Program-made: the position numbers and the translations under genes
Notes under the pieces: generated by a model
Told to the model about the DNA's origin: nothing
Database searches by the model: none
Seen by the model: the letters and a program-made list of their open reading frames with translations, nothing else
Shown here: positions 22,220-34,320 of the stretch, piece after piece
How the letters are laid out: every line of letters begins with the position of its first letter
How positions within the stretch are numbered: position 1 is the stretch's first letter
Origin: Neckera pumila
Taxonomy: Eukaryota > Streptophyta > Bryopsida > Hypnales > Neckeraceae
Length of the DNA stretch: 64,000 bases
Reading direction: 5' to 3'
NCBI GenBank assembly: GCA_963969595.1
Contig: OZ018414.1
Span: forward strand, 17,467,660-17,531,659

Positions 22220-23146
22220 ATGGCCTCATTTTTTGTGAACAAAATTGAAAAGTATTGAATATGATACAATCTTAGTGGTCAAGAATTTTGAAAGAGGGGT
22301 TGGAAAAAACATGTTTGTAGAACTTGACACCATTGTCTTTTTTTTTTTTTTCCATTCAAGGTAATTTTAGGGCTCATCTTTGTCTAAAGTTTGAATTTTT
22401 TAAAGTTTAATTACTTCTAAAAATTCATTTATTTTTCCTAAACTTATTGCAAATTAAATGAGATTTATTCTTCAAATGCCAAAAGTCAATTTTTACCAAA
22501 CCTACATGTGCTATTAATAGTGTATGATATTGTACAACCTTTTTGACCTTCTTACTTTGTTTGAATGTTCAAATTGATGCCGATTAAAATTATTCATATC
22601 AAGCTTCTAATATCTTTAATGATTAGTCTTTGTTAAATCAATTTAGAAACACGTAACTTTCAAATATTTGAAAAATACAATTTTTATTTTATCACTTGGA
22701 TGAAAGTTTGTTATGATTGACATGACTTATGAATCATACATACATGTGAAATAAATAATTGCAATAGAAGGTTGACAAAAAAAACATCACTACTTCTTAG
22801 ATTCTCATAAAGTAATTATGCCAAAATGTGACCAAATATGCAATTGCACGCTCTTCCTATTAGGAAACTACCAATTTTTTATTGGATCTTGGTAGAAGTC
22901 TATAGGATACTCTAAAATCTCCTAGAATGCATTCTTTAGACAATAAATGAACAAATTATGAATTTTTACAATGCTAAAAATTAGTATTCCTACAATAATA
23001 TTGTACATATTAGATAGGAATTTATAGGGGTCGCCTTAAGAAAGTGATCACAATTGGGTTCACTTCCTCAGGTAGAAAATTCTCCACCACTAAGATTGTA
23101 CCATATTCAACACTTTTCAATTTTGTTCACAGAAAATGAAGTTGCT
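22220..23146. mobile_element. Inverted-repeat element, about 927 bp, TIRs about 65 bp
   Basis: The left arm at 22226-22290 (TTGTGAACAAAATTGAAAAG, GATACAATCTTAGTGG) is the reverse complement of 23075-23141 with few differences. The interior is AT-rich and non-coding. It ends directly against the next foldback. Confidence 0.7.
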
Positions 23147-23577
23147 CCTAATTAAGTGAAAATGCAGGAATTGTGCTCAAAGTTGAATTTTAGACCTCAT
23201 TTGGGCATAGTATAGTATCTTTCTTGAGAAAAAAATTTAACCAAAAGAAGTTGGAAAACCAAGCTAACTTTTATCTCCAAAAATCCGTTTTAGATTTTGA
23301 AGCCCCAAGTAAGAGTTATGGACAAATTTCAGAGAGGGGGTGGAAGGGACATTTTTTTTTACATTTTCAAACACCCTCTTTGAAATTTGTCCATAACTTT
23401 TAGGTGGAGTCTTGAAATCTCAAACGGGTTTTTTGAAATAAAACTCAACTTCATTTTCCAAATTTACTTAGTTTGAAGTTTTTTGATGTTTTTTTTTTAC
23501 TATGCCCAAATGAGGTCTAAAATTTGACTTTTAACACAATTTCTGCGTTTTCACTTAACCTTGAGTAGTGGAGCTCC
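23142..23577. mobile_element. Foldback element, about 436 bp
   Basis: The outer arms contain TTTAGACCTCATTTGGGCAT and its complement. The inner arms contain AGTTATGGACAAATTTCAGA and complement, shared with the foldback in the CACTA element. The loop is near 23350. Confidence 0.8.
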
Positions 23578-24021
23578 ATTTAGTCCTAATTCATATATCC
23601 CACATGGATTGTTTTACCTACCACTACTCCACTTGTATAAAGAGCTTTTCTTCTCACCTTCAATTACACACAATTGATTAAGTGGCATATATTTGATTGT
23701 GACTTAAAATGAAGTATGTGGCACAAAAGCCACTTCATTGGTTGAACTTTCCAATTGAAAATTGTGTGTTCATTCTTCAACACACTTGTTTTAAAGAAAC
23801 ATAAATAAAAATTGTGTGTACTAGCGTTTTGTATTGTGCTGTGCCGCCTTAGTTTATGAAATGACATTTTTTGAGAAATTCACAGTGACTGACGACGCAA
23901 CAGAGGGTGAGCGGAAATAGCGGAAAAACAATTAGTTTAGCAAAAAAAATTGTTTACGAGGTCCTCAGAGGGCTGTGGAGCGGCCCTCCGGAGGCCCCAA
24001 ATTTTCTCTAATGTAGAGGAG
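23578..24021. other. Gene-free spacer
   Basis: No coding frame or structured repeat was recognised. A short GC-richer patch lies near 23890-24000, just before the MULE relic. Confidence 0.3.
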
Positions 24022-27000
24022 ACATTTTTGAGTTTTTCAACCTCAATGATCTCCTTTCGGATGATGAAATTGACTTTAATTTACCACCGCTTTTAGAAAG
24101 TGACGAAGAAGTTGATGGTGGAGAATATGTGGGTGGAATTCAAGAAAAATGCCTGCGATTCCTTCTTTGTTTTTGCATACGACGTATTATTCCTTTAAGT
24201 GGGGGGTGGAGAATTACTTTGTTGATTTGTGCAATGGAAGGATAGTGCCTTTGGCGGATACTATTAGCACTTTGGATCCTAATTCTTTAGTCAAGATAGA
24301 GCTTCATTGGAAGCATGGCACAAGGGAATTTTGAAAAAGTGGGAAAGGTATGGAAGACAATTTGGAGTACAAAGTGGGACAATTGGAGAAGCGCGCTTAT
24401 TCAATTAAAAGCATCCCCATCTTTTCATCCTATACGTTGACAAATGGCCCTCAACTGTATTAAAAGCGCACCACAAGGATGAAAGATATGAAGCATATAA
24501 AGAAATAGTTGCAAAAATTGGAGAGGAAGGATGGATGGTGGGTACACAATTGAATGGCATCCCAAAACTTTTTATCAAATCAAATGACAACAAAGGTTTG
24601 AACAATCAAGTGAAGTAATATTTGACTGCCAAATATGTGGAGTGCAAATTTTATATGAAAGTCATATCCAAATGAAGAGGGCCAAGATATTCAAATTCAT
24701 ATGAATGAAGAACACAATGGACATGAACCAAAATCAATGACAAATTGTTGTCTTTTGCCCGTTTATTATAAAGCAATAAATAATTGTGCTGAGATGTTAC
24801 AAAGTTTAAATAATATTCAATTAGCACTTGAGTATTCAAAAAGGTGTAAAGACATCTTGTGCAAAAACATTCCTTTGCATGGTCAAAAAATATTTTGTTT
24901 CTTCTTGGATCAAAAAGAAGTATCCACACTCTTCTATCAGCTTCAAATGCATGGAAGATGTAGTGAAGATGACTATAAAGTAGTACAACAAATAGTTCCC
25001 AATTAGATTGAAGAAAAGAAGGTGGATTTTATCAACCATATGAATGCAGATTCTAATAAGCAACTGTTTGTATTAGTAATGCAAACTAAGGAAATGTTCA
25101 AGCGTGCAAATACTATAACTTCAAACTTGACATAGGTGATTGATTCCACATTTAAAATCAATCAATGGGGAATGCCGTTATTTATTGTGATGTACCCAAT
25201 ACAAGCGGTTTGAATATGCCTATTTTCATTATGCTTTGTAGTGACAATAATGAAAGTGGCCAAGTGGAAACGGCATTGTGGCTTACTATAAAAGTTGTTT
25301 TTCAAAATATGGATACAATCTAATCAAATGCAATACTAATTGACAAAGACATAACTTTGAACATTGCTATAATGAGGGCAATTGATGAAGACGTTTGGTG
25401 TTGGGAACACCAAACAATTGGTGGAATTCAAACAAAGTATAGATCGTTTTTGTGTTGGTTTTAGGCAAAAAAGACATAGGTGGACCATTTGTTGCCTAAA
25501 GTGCCTAAAGCTCTTTGCAACAATCTATATAAAAGAATGCGCTCTATGTTGAAGGCAATTACCAAAGCCAACTTCAATGTAGCATATGGAAGGCTGAAAA
25601 TCTAATATGCTAATAATGCAAGTATACTAAAGTATATTGAAGAAAATTGGGCATGACATAACAATCTTTGGAAACCTATGTGACCTAAATATTCAGGCAT
25701 AGACATGCAAACACAACGAACCTTGTAGTTAGCATGTGACAATATATGAAATACATCTTACTAGATGGAAAAGTCAATTGAAGACTTGATGAGTTGGTTT
25801 TTGCAATAATAGGTAATCCGGATACTAGACAGCAATTTGGAGGACTGATATTAGATGAGTATTACAATAATGCTCAATGATTGAGTCAATCATGAAATTA
25901 CTCCATTAGAGGAGGAGACAAGGATAGAACAACAAGACTGCAGAAGGCCAAAATTTGTCGAACGGTATAAAGAAGGCCACTCAATCAATTTGGAAGTGAT
26001 TGATCCATATCATTTGGAGTTTGCCTTTTGAAATCAGATCGTATCTAACAAATCATACATAGTTAGTTTATCTCGTGAATGGTGCAAGTGTAACGACTAT
26101 GGTCTAATATGTAAATACACGTTGGTTGTAAAAGAAATTGTTGATGATGAATATCAACATTTATTTGATTTGCTGTCGAGTGTATACAAACCTCATGGAT
26201 CTTGGAAGATTTTGGTGAAGATGCATATGTGAACTCTAGTGAAGGTGTATGTATGAGTTCAAGTGAATGTCCAAGTAGAGGTTCGAATGAAGAATGAAGT
26301 GAAAGTTTAAATGAGGATCCAAGTAGGGGTCCAAGTGAAGATAGATGTGGAGATATAAGTGCGGATGTAAGTGGGGACCCTAACGGAGATGAAAATGCTA
26401 AACCTTCCCTAAATTTTAATAATAATAACTAATTTATTAAAGAGATGTTTCTAAATATTTCAAATATGACAGCATTCCAAAATATTCCAAAGGAAAAGTA
26501 TGTCAATTTGACAACGGAGAAACGGAATGCCTTGAAGAGGGCTAGAGAAAAGTTTATGGCAATTTTTTAAGAATCTATGGGGTTTGAACTGAGACCAAGT
26601 CAAATACTCATGCTAAGGGAAGGTGGAAGTATCACCCCGCTACAAGAGAATGTTACAAACACAAGACTTGGACATAGTAGTCAAAGAAAAAAACAAAGAT
26701 TACATTACAAAAATTCAAGTAGTGGAGAAGCAAGAGTAGTACAATCTTCAAGAACTAATGGTGGAATCAAATTACAATGTCAAAGACAATTTTTGCAAAA
26801 GAAGCGCACAGGGGTGAAATTGCCAAAGCTTTGTGGAGGTCATTGTCCTAATTATGAGGGATTGAATATATTCTTCAATAGAGAAATTATTTTTGAGTGC
26901 CACAATTGCTAGTACATAACAATAAAAGAAGGTCATAGTATTACACTAGACACTCAGCAATGTGAGGTTGAACAAGATGTGAAATTTGAATATATATTAG

Positions 27001-27030
27001 AAAGGTGGATGCAAAATTTGTTTAATTCAA
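24022..27030 (+). pseudogene. Decayed MULE-type transposase with SWIM zinc finger
   Basis: Protein-like segments follow in order but in changing frames and with many stops of all kinds. There is an acidic N-terminus (EIDFNLPPLLESDEEVDGGE, about 24060). A middle domain spans 24149-25010. A MULE transposase core near 25130-25560 contains VIDSTFKINQWGMPLFIVM, whose first Asp is the expected catalytic residue. A SWIM finger near 26089-26125 reads WCKCNDYGLICKY; the canonical last ligand His is Tyr. A Cys/His-rich tail (LCGGHCPNYEG, FECHNC) lies at 26577-26912. Intact relatives move Mutator-like elements. I found no terminal inverted repeats. Confidence 0.75.
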
Positions 27031-27971
27031 ATTAGTTTTTTGGTGTTATTCATTTCATGAAGGTTCAAAATATAGAGGTTTTAACTACTATTGAATTATG
27101 GTTATTGTATTTGCATATATTATGTGCAACATCTGTATCATGTTTTGTTGCTTGCTTCAAAAATATATATGCATCACATATATGTTGAAAGTTTTTTTAA
27201 TAATATGTTTAGGGCAATTCCAATGTATGTTTGTGAATATTATTTGAATATGTTCTAAAAAATTAAAGAATGTTCAAAGCTTGTTAATTCACATGTGCCT
27301 AATGTGCCTAACTTCAAAGTAGGGATTAATCACAGTAGTAAAATGTAAACTAATTTTTTAGCTTAATCTTATTTGAACATTTAAAGAAAAGTGAAAGTGA
27401 AACATTTAAAGTAAATAAGATTGTGCATGCAATATGAATTTAGTTCAAAAGTGTAAATGAGCTCATTTCTAAAATCGTTGTAAACATTAATCCGTAAGTA
27501 TCTAAAGGCTTTAGGCAATACCGAAAGCAATTATAAACTGATGTTTCTTTAACATTTTTTAGCTTCAACTCTAAAAAATACATATATCCGTCATCCTTAT
27601 TAAACAACATCTATATAGTTGAATTTCAAATAAAATGCATAGATGTTTTTCAAATGAATTTATAGAATAAAACTTCAAAACTTCATTAAAATTACAATTT
27701 CAATACTTTCATTTTGTGGTTTGTTTGAGATTTTGTTCTATAGAGGTGTCTTCAACTTTTCTTGAATGCAATGAAATGATAGTTTTATAGGTTGAAATGT
27801 TGCACATTGTGCAAAATATGATTCAATGTACATTAAGTTCTTTGGGCCAATCATTCCAATATTCATGAGATAATGAGAATTTTTTATTTTCATATAACTA
27901 AAATCATAGTATTATATATTTAACTTGATGTACAAATAAAAGCTAGATATCCCTAATTTTAAAATTGTTGT
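27031..27971. other. AT-rich gene-free stretch
   Basis: No coding frame, RNA gene or inverted repeat was recognised. Confidence 0.4.
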
Positions 27972-28308
27972 GCACAAACACATCGTGCCAAGATCACATC
28001 ATACGAACATGAGAGATAGTGTGCCATAAGTCAATAGTGAATCCTGTAATTGGCTAGCAACCTAACCACACCAAGGCTCAATAGCTCCTGACCAACGGTG
28101 GACACCATGGTCATAGGAAAAACGCCATGTGATTGTGATGTATATTACAATCATGGCAAATTCTGCAAGTAATGAAAGAAATGCAAAAAACATCCTATCA
28201 TTACAAGCATCAAACACTAGCAACATCCATAGCAAAGCAAAGAAAATATACAACCATAATACACGAGTACACCAGGTGTGGCAAGTGGTTTTACAACCAC
28301 CCCTTTAC
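27972..28308 (-). repeat. LTR-like segment A (first copy)
   Basis: About 90% identical in direct orientation to 28678-29011. It starts CACAAACACATCGTGCC and ends ACAACCACCCCTTTA. On the minus strand each copy is preceded by a purine tract (AAAGGGGTGGT) followed by TGTAAAA, as expected for a polypurine tract and LTR start. Confidence 0.7.
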
Positions 28309-28309
28309 T

Positions 28310-28666
28310 AAAATAAAATAAGAAAAAGCTTAAAAAGAAACTAGAAAAAACTCACAAAAGTTTACAAGAAGTTGAATCTACTCCATTCTTCAAGAATGGA
28401 TGTCTGCTAGGACGGAGTTCACGAGGCAAAGCCTCTCACTCCATCACGTGGGAGACTCAACTTGAAAAAGATGAGTCTCCATTGCTCCACGTGGAGGTCA
28501 TGGGCATTTGAGGTCCTCAATGAGATGCCATTTTCCCGCCACGGCCCCAAGCTCGCATCTGAGGGCCAAACACACTCCACGACGCTCCAAACTACCTTCC
28601 ACCACTCCCTATGGCTCCGCAACAGCGGGCCAATGAGAAATCCAAAGTCACGCTACTTGCATGACA
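28310..28666 (-). repeat. LTR-like segment B, left copy
   Basis: Direct repeat of 37626-37981. Shared blocks include GGCAAAGCCTCTCACTCCAT, GAGTCTCCATTGCTCCAC and GAGATGCCATTTTCCCGCCA. On the minus strand it starts TGTCATGCAA. The protein frames in it are shadows of the repeat. Confidence 0.8.
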
Positions 28667-28677
28667 GCTGTCGTACA

Positions 28678-29011
28678 CAAACACATCGTGCCAAGATCAC
28701 ATCATACCAACATGAGAGATAACATGCCATAAGTCAATAGTGAACCCTGTAATTGTCTAGCAACCTAACCACACCAAGGCTTAATAGCTCCTGACCAACG
28801 GTGGACATCGTGGTCATAGGAAAAACGCCACGTGATTGTGATGTATATCACAATCACAACAAATCCTACAAGTAATGAAAGAAATGCAAAAAACATCCTA
28901 TCATTACAAGCATTAAACACTAGCAACATCCATAGCAAAGCAAAGAAAACAAACAACCATAATACACGAGTACACCAAGTGTAGTAAGTGATTTTACAAC
29001 CACCCCTTTAT
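28678..29011 (-). repeat. LTR-like segment A (second copy), 3' end of the retroelement
   Basis: Directly downstream (minus strand) of the PHD-encoding region. It has the purine tract plus TGTAAAA start described for the first copy, so the 3' LTR probably begins here and continues into segment B. Confidence 0.7.
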
Positions 29012-29100
29012 TCGCCCCCTTCACCGGTGTTGAAGCCCCTATCACATTGGCAAACTCAGTGGCCTTCTTCGAAGAACCAACAAGAATCCAGAGGAAAACC

Positions 29101-29460
29101 CTACAAAGATAAAGATGCTTGTCCATGCCTCGGCACACAATTGGGACAAACCCACCGCCATGCCGGAATTTCTTGCAATGGTGGAGTCAAACAATCTGTA
29201 TGCCACCGTGTCAAACAAACATTGCACAATACCATAGTGGCAGCGCTTCCCCACAATACGCATTTCAATCTAGCTGAAATCCGTAACCCATTGGAATCAA
29301 TACGCCCATCAATGTGTGGCAAATGGCACGACGCACAACTGCGCGTGTGATCTTTCCAGATCTTGCCATCACGACCTTCCAAAAGCAGTACTCTTGACTT
29401 GAGCACCTCACGTACTCATAGAATAATACGCCCTGCAGTCACGTCGAGGGTAGTAGGCGT
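29101..29460 (-). pseudogene. PHD finger at the C-terminus of the retroelement polyprotein
   Basis: The sequence shows SCASCHLPHIDG, then VLCNVCLTRWHTDCLTPPL and WVCPNC. The CxxC, CxxC, HxxC, CxxC spacing is that of a C4HC3 PHD finger, a domain that usually binds histone H3 tails. In an element of this kind it could direct integration or methylation to chromatin; that is inference. It lies about 150 bp after the integrase block in the same direction. Confidence 0.75.
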
Positions 29461-29553
29461 TGTTTGCTGCAAATAGACATAGTTAGTAGGCAAAAAACGT
29501 TGTACCTAAGGCCTGTAGCCCCTCCTCATATCGTGGCATAACGCAAAGTGTCT

Positions 29554-30375
29554 CTATGCTGCGCAATAGAAAGGTTCTCCAAAGCCATTGGCATCACCCT
29601 TTTGTACAATTCTGCATGTTGTTCGCATACGTTCCCATGTGTCTGGATCATCCATGTGATTCAGTATCTTGTCTGCATCTTGTTTGATTGCCATTGGTAA
29701 AACTGGATGGCGCCCAAACAATAAATAATAGGGTGAAAAGGAAGCCAAAGAAGCTTGTTTACTGAACCAATAGCCCATTGCTATCCACAGAAGCTGTAAA
29801 TTCCAATTTCTATGATGCCCCTTCTTCAAACTATACTTCCGAAGTCCCCTCTTGACGGTTTGCACCATGCGCTTTGCCAATCCATCCGCTTTGAGATGAT
29901 CTCGCGGAGTAGTGTGGTGATCAATCATCACTTGTTCACACAAGGTTTGAAATTTGCCAAGAAATTCATGTCCTTGGTCAGTCAATACCTTTGTTGGAAC
30001 GCCAAAGCGACTCAAAATCCTATCTAAAAAGGAATAAGCTGCCCTTTCACTACACTTGTCAGGCAATGCCACCAACTCAATTCATTTAGAAAATTGTTCA
30101 ATCATCACCAACACATACGTGTTCTGTCATTGTGTTACCGGTAATGGCCTTGAAAGATCCAAACTCCATATGTAGTCCAATCCCATGATTGGCAACGGTT
30201 GCAATTGAGGCATTGGAGCATTAAATGATGCCCGCATTCTATCACATATTGTGCATTTAGCTACCAATTGTTGAACTTGCATTTGCATACCTCGCCACCA
30301 ATAATAAATTTGAAGCAAATTGTGAGTTCTCCGCACTTCAAAGTGCCCCAAGTCCTTGTGAGCATGCATAATCAA
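29554..30375 (-). pseudogene. Integrase: HHCC zinc-binding domain and catalytic core
   Basis: The zinc-binding part (30127-30375) has the His, His, Cys, Cys ligands in order (HAHKDLGH, then KCTICDRM). The core follows in another frame: VLVMIEQFSK has Glu where the first catalytic Asp is expected, LTDQGHEFLGKF keeps the second Asp, and DGLAKRMVQ has Lys where the catalytic Glu is expected. Two of three catalytic residues are thus lost. The core continues to a conserved ASFSPYYLLFGRHPVLP segment. Confidence 0.85.
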
Positions 30376-30734
30376 CTCACTCTCTCATGAGGTTCCGGTA
30401 CTACCTTTTTATTGCCACCTAGCCAAACTCAAAGCAAATGAGTCCCCTCCATACAAACCGCTTGGCTCGTTGTAGAATCCGGTCCTTCTCCTTGGTTGAC
30501 GGGTTGACTGTCAATTTGCCATGCTTCAAGTATTTCATCACCTCCATATCATCAAAAATATCCTTAGCGCCTCTAGACTCCTCATCAACATCCACATCCA
30601 TTGTGGTCCCAATGGCTTTCTCGGTGATGTCTCCATTTGTCGCCAGCATACCCAAATAGGCGGCAAAATGCCACCCTCATAACAAATCTTCTCCCTCCTC
30701 CACGTGCCATCGAGCCCTTGTAAAGTCCACTTGG
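30376..30734 (-). pseudogene. Linker between RNase H and integrase of the retroelement
   Basis: An open frame at 30419-30655 (DDMEVMKYLKHGKL, KEKDRILQRAKRFVWRG) fits the spacer that joins RNase H to the integrase zinc-binding domain in Ty3/gypsy polyproteins. Stops on both sides. Confidence 0.6.
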
Positions 30735-31087
30735 CTAAGACTTGGATTGTGGCTCAAGCCACCAACATCCATATTTATCAAACTGGCACGGTGCACAAAT
30801 TTTGAAGTCATACACCATGAGCATTAGGGTCCACCGTGAAAGCTTGCATGTGGGCTTGTTGGACTCCATTAGCCACTTCAACGATTGGTGGTCTGTAACC
30901 AATAGAAATTTGTTACCATATAATAACAACAAAAATAAGCAATGGCCCATATCACTGCTAAACATTCACCCTCATACGAGCTATGCTGTGCTTTCACGTT
31001 GTTGTTGGAGCAACTAGCATAAGCTACAACAAACTTCTTGCCATCGTCGTCCATTTGAGTCAACACTTTGTCAATCCTTAGTGAGCT
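30735..31087 (-). pseudogene. RNase H domain of the retroelement
   Basis: Two overlapping frames carry FVVAYASCSNNNVKAQHSSY, YEGECLAVIWAI and FLLVTDHQSLKWLMES, the usual order of the RT-linked RNase H. A frameshift lies near 30900. It joins the end of the RT block. Confidence 0.85.
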
Positions 31088-32157
31088 CTAGTCGGTGTGT
31101 AATTGATATGAGTCATATGACCTACCAGAAATTGGCCTCCTTAATATGAGTGCCAATGACAAACGTTCCTTCAATTGTTGAAAGGCGGCCTCTTGTTCAT
31201 CTCCCCATATCCAAGGTTGATCATTCCTTGTCAACATGGTCAATGGCTTCGCAATGGCACTAAACGTCTTTACAAACTTTCGGTAGTAATTACATAATTC
31301 CAAAAGTGTCCGCAATCTATTCACATCTTTTGGCCTTGGAATAGACATCATCACTTCCACTTTGCTAGCAACCACTTCCAATCCTCCTGGATATATTATG
31401 TAGCCCAGGTACTCCACATGGTCATAATAAAACTTATATTTGCTTGGATGTAGTTTTAATCTGTGAAGTCTTAGTCTACCAAACACCTCCTTCAAGTGAG
31501 ATCTATGATTCTATGTTGCTTTTTATTCATGCTATAGACAATAATGTCATCAATGTAGCATTTCACAAAATCCATGGCTGATATTATGCAATCCATAACT
31601 CTTTGAAACTCAGCAGGTGCATTTTTCAAACCAAAAGGAAGGAACCTCCACTAATAAAGTTGGTCCTTTCCATCTTCATCAATTCTTCAGAACACCGTCT
31701 TGTTTTTATCACCTTCTCTTATATCAAGTTGGTGATAACTCGACCGGAGATTCAAAGTACTAAATACTTTGGTGTGGCCTATGGCATCAAAGTTCTTTTC
31801 CGGTGTTGGCATTGCATAACGATCTGACTTCGTGAATTTATTAATTCTACAATAGTCCCCACACATCCTTTTCTCGGTCCAATTTCCGAAAATGTCCTTC
31901 TTGGATTGCATAACCGTCGCCAATGCATACTCACAATCAGATGGTGCTAACTCTACCAATCCCGCCTCCAATAACTCCTTAGTCCAGGCTTGAATCATCT
32001 TACGTTCTGCCTCGCTGTACTTGTATGGCTTGCAATAAATTGATGCATCATCGGTCAAGTCAATACGTACCTCCTGTCTTTTCAAGACTCCCAAGTCCTT
32101 GAGACTAAAGGTAAAAAAATCTAAGTACTTCTTAAGGAACATTTGCTTCTCCATCAT
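31088..32157 (-). pseudogene. Reverse transcriptase of the retroelement
   Basis: The 5' part (32157-31687) includes YKYSEAERKMIQAWTKELLE, MCGDYCRINKFT and HTKVFSTLNLRSSYHQLDI. After a frameshift, the catalytic box reads KCYIDDIIVYS (31528-31560), so the YxDD aspartates are retained. The connection region follows (HVEYLGYIIYPGG, RLRTLLELCNYYRKFV, PWIWGDEQEAAFQQLKERL). Stops separate the three pieces. Confidence 0.9.
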
Positions 32158-32792
32158 TTCTGTTTCATCTTCCAGGCCTACTAACGATTTTCAAGTTTTC
32201 TTGGTCACTGCCTCCCCTCGATCTTCCTTTGAAGCAAGTTTCTCTATCTTTGGCTGCTATTGCATGTCACTTGGAACAGAATCCTCTTGCTCCATGTCAG
32301 TCATACCATACTGGTCTTCAACTTGGCCTAATTGCTATAATTCATCTGTCTGGCACAATATGTGCTCTTTAAATAATAATTTCTCTACTTGCTCCTCCAA
32401 TTCAATCTTAGATTTAGCCAATTCTTCCCAACTAGGCCAAGTGTTCTTTGGGGTTGTGAAAAATGAAAAATCCTTCCATAAATCCCATGGGTGAGTTGCA
32501 ACGGCCTCTTTGCCTCCAACCACCAAATCTGAACTGCCAAAATTTGATGGTTTCATGGTTGCCTGCAGCTCATAAAATCCCAAATGGACTGATAAAGAAG
32601 AGCTAACTGCTTTTGCTTGGCCACCACAAGTGAAACAATCCATAAAAGGCAATTTAAATCCATGACTTGGCTAATAAGATATCGCCTTTGGAACTCCATG
32701 ATGCCGGGAGTGTTGGTGACTCCCATTTGAAATTCCATAGCTTGTTCTCATTCATCGGCATTGGGCTCTACCATCTTTTCAGTACGAGCATC
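32158..32792 (-). pseudogene. Linker between methyltransferase and RT of the retroelement
   Basis: Broken frames; 32335-32652 reads as a protein-like segment (HPWDLWKDFSFFTTPKNTWP) with a helix-rich end. No family was recognised. Confidence 0.5.
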
Positions 32793-33794
32793 TTACACCA
32801 AACCAAGGCCATTGTCCTTAAATGCATAGGATCGTGAAAAACTCACCAATGTGGAAAACGCTTGTCGTGACTCCCCTTTGTAGTTGACCACCGCTAATGG
32901 TGCTTGGTCGTCATGATAAACTTGCCGAAGTGAACGATGCGGATCTAAAATCTCTTTGATATAGACATTGGGGCGGTGAATGCACCTAATGGCCACATGT
33001 AATAACTCCATCGGTGCCCTGTTAGTCCACCAAAGCCGTGGTCTATGAGCTTGTGAGCCCACTGCTATTGTATCCAATAATATGGGGATTTCAAGAATCC
33101 CATGAAAACGATGAATGCTCTCTAGGGTGCAAGCCCGTGACGTATTCACCACGGGCACATCCTCAATAATATACCATGGTGGTCGTCGTTGCGAAGTCTA
33201 AATGAAGCGCATCACTTGCACCATATCATGAAATCGTGAAGAACAAGCATCTTTCAAGCCATTCTGCTAACCCGCCATAGACATGCCTTGACATGACCAC
33301 CCTGCAATAATTAAATCCATGGGTTCTAGTCCTATAATGTCTTCATATGAAATCAATGAAATATCACTTGATAATGTAGAAAATGTGATTTTGATGGCAT
33401 AAGTGTTCAATAAGGATGGAAAATCTTGGCGCAATTGTTGAACATGCCGCTTGGCCATTTGTTGTGCCATGGCATTATTGTCCACATGAATGTAGCGTTT
33501 CACTTTCATCCCTGCTTGCAATAGTGCAACCAATCCAATGCCCATAATACCAAATAACTCTAAAAAAATAATACCTTCATCCAGAGGCTTCCAATAGATT
33601 GTGGAGGTATCAAAAGGTGGATTGGTATCTTCCACACCTGCATCTTTCGTACTTTTTTCTTGTGGCAACAATGATTCTTGCCATGCCTCTTGGATGACAA
33701 TCTTTACAGTTTGTTGTAGCTTGGCGGTGCTCTCCCATGTTGCCTCCATATTTGGTTGATATAATACGTCTTCCCCAACCTCCAACATGTCCAA
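32793..33794 (-). pseudogene. C5-cytosine DNA methyltransferase inside the retroelement
   Basis: Two ORF pieces (33794-33267 and 33158-32793) together show the C5 methyltransferase motifs in order. Motif I is IIFLELFGIMGIGLVALLQA, followed by the YIHVDNNAMA region. Motif IV is LIIAGWSCQGMS: the catalytic Cys is kept but the usual Pro before it is Ser. Motif VI is YIIEDVPVV, with EDV for ENV. Motif VIII is AHRPRLWWTN, with RxR. The layout most resembles DRM/DNMT3-like enzymes; assignment to a subfamily needs a tree. It sits between protease and RT, an unusual place for a cellular gene in a Ty3 polyprotein. Known retrotransposon methyltransferases can methylate CG de novo; this copy is broken by stops. 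Confidence 0.85.
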
Positions 33795-33877
33795 GCTGTC
33801 ATCCTCTTGAACGTTGGCAGCCGACGCAATAATAGGAGGATTTTCAAAACCCTCTTCAAACGAAAGTTAGCCCTCTG

Positions 33878-34320
33878 CTACAAACCCAAAAAAACAATAG
33901 AAATTGGCAAGATTATTGGTAAGAACTTATATAAAACGAATTGGCAGTTGGGTCTTGTGCGCGTCTCTTGCTTGCCATCCCAGTTTGTAAGAAGTTGTCT
34001 CCTCCCAAAAGTCCAAGGTAAAGCTATAGGATACAATACCATAGCCCCAACCAAAACATCATATGACTTGGCCTTAGTGACTATAGCTTTCACCTTCATA
34101 AAATTAGCATCTTCAACATCATCATGCCAGAGTCGCAATGTCAATTCACTCCTTGTGATGTCGTTTGCTTGCTCCATTCCTCCCATAGAAGTACTATTGG
34201 TCCACGGACACGTGTCCAATTTGTCCTCGGTCAAACCCAAGCCCTCAATGGCTAAATCATCCAAAATCAAGGGTTGTGCACCAAAATCCAATAGTACTCA
34301 TTGAGGTGCAAGAACTTTCC
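33878..34320 (-). pseudogene. Retroviral-type aspartic protease of the retroelement
   Basis: LDFGAQPLILDDLAIEGLGL fits the active-site loop D(S/T)GA with Phe at the second position. MKVKAIVTKAKSYDVLVGA and the following LYPIALPWTF are the later strands of the fold. It lies between the CCHC region and the methyltransferase, as expected. Confidence 0.75.

Noticed and set aside
28419..28956. ORFs in the LTR-like repeats
   Set aside because: They recur because the repeats are duplicated, on both strands, with no domain.
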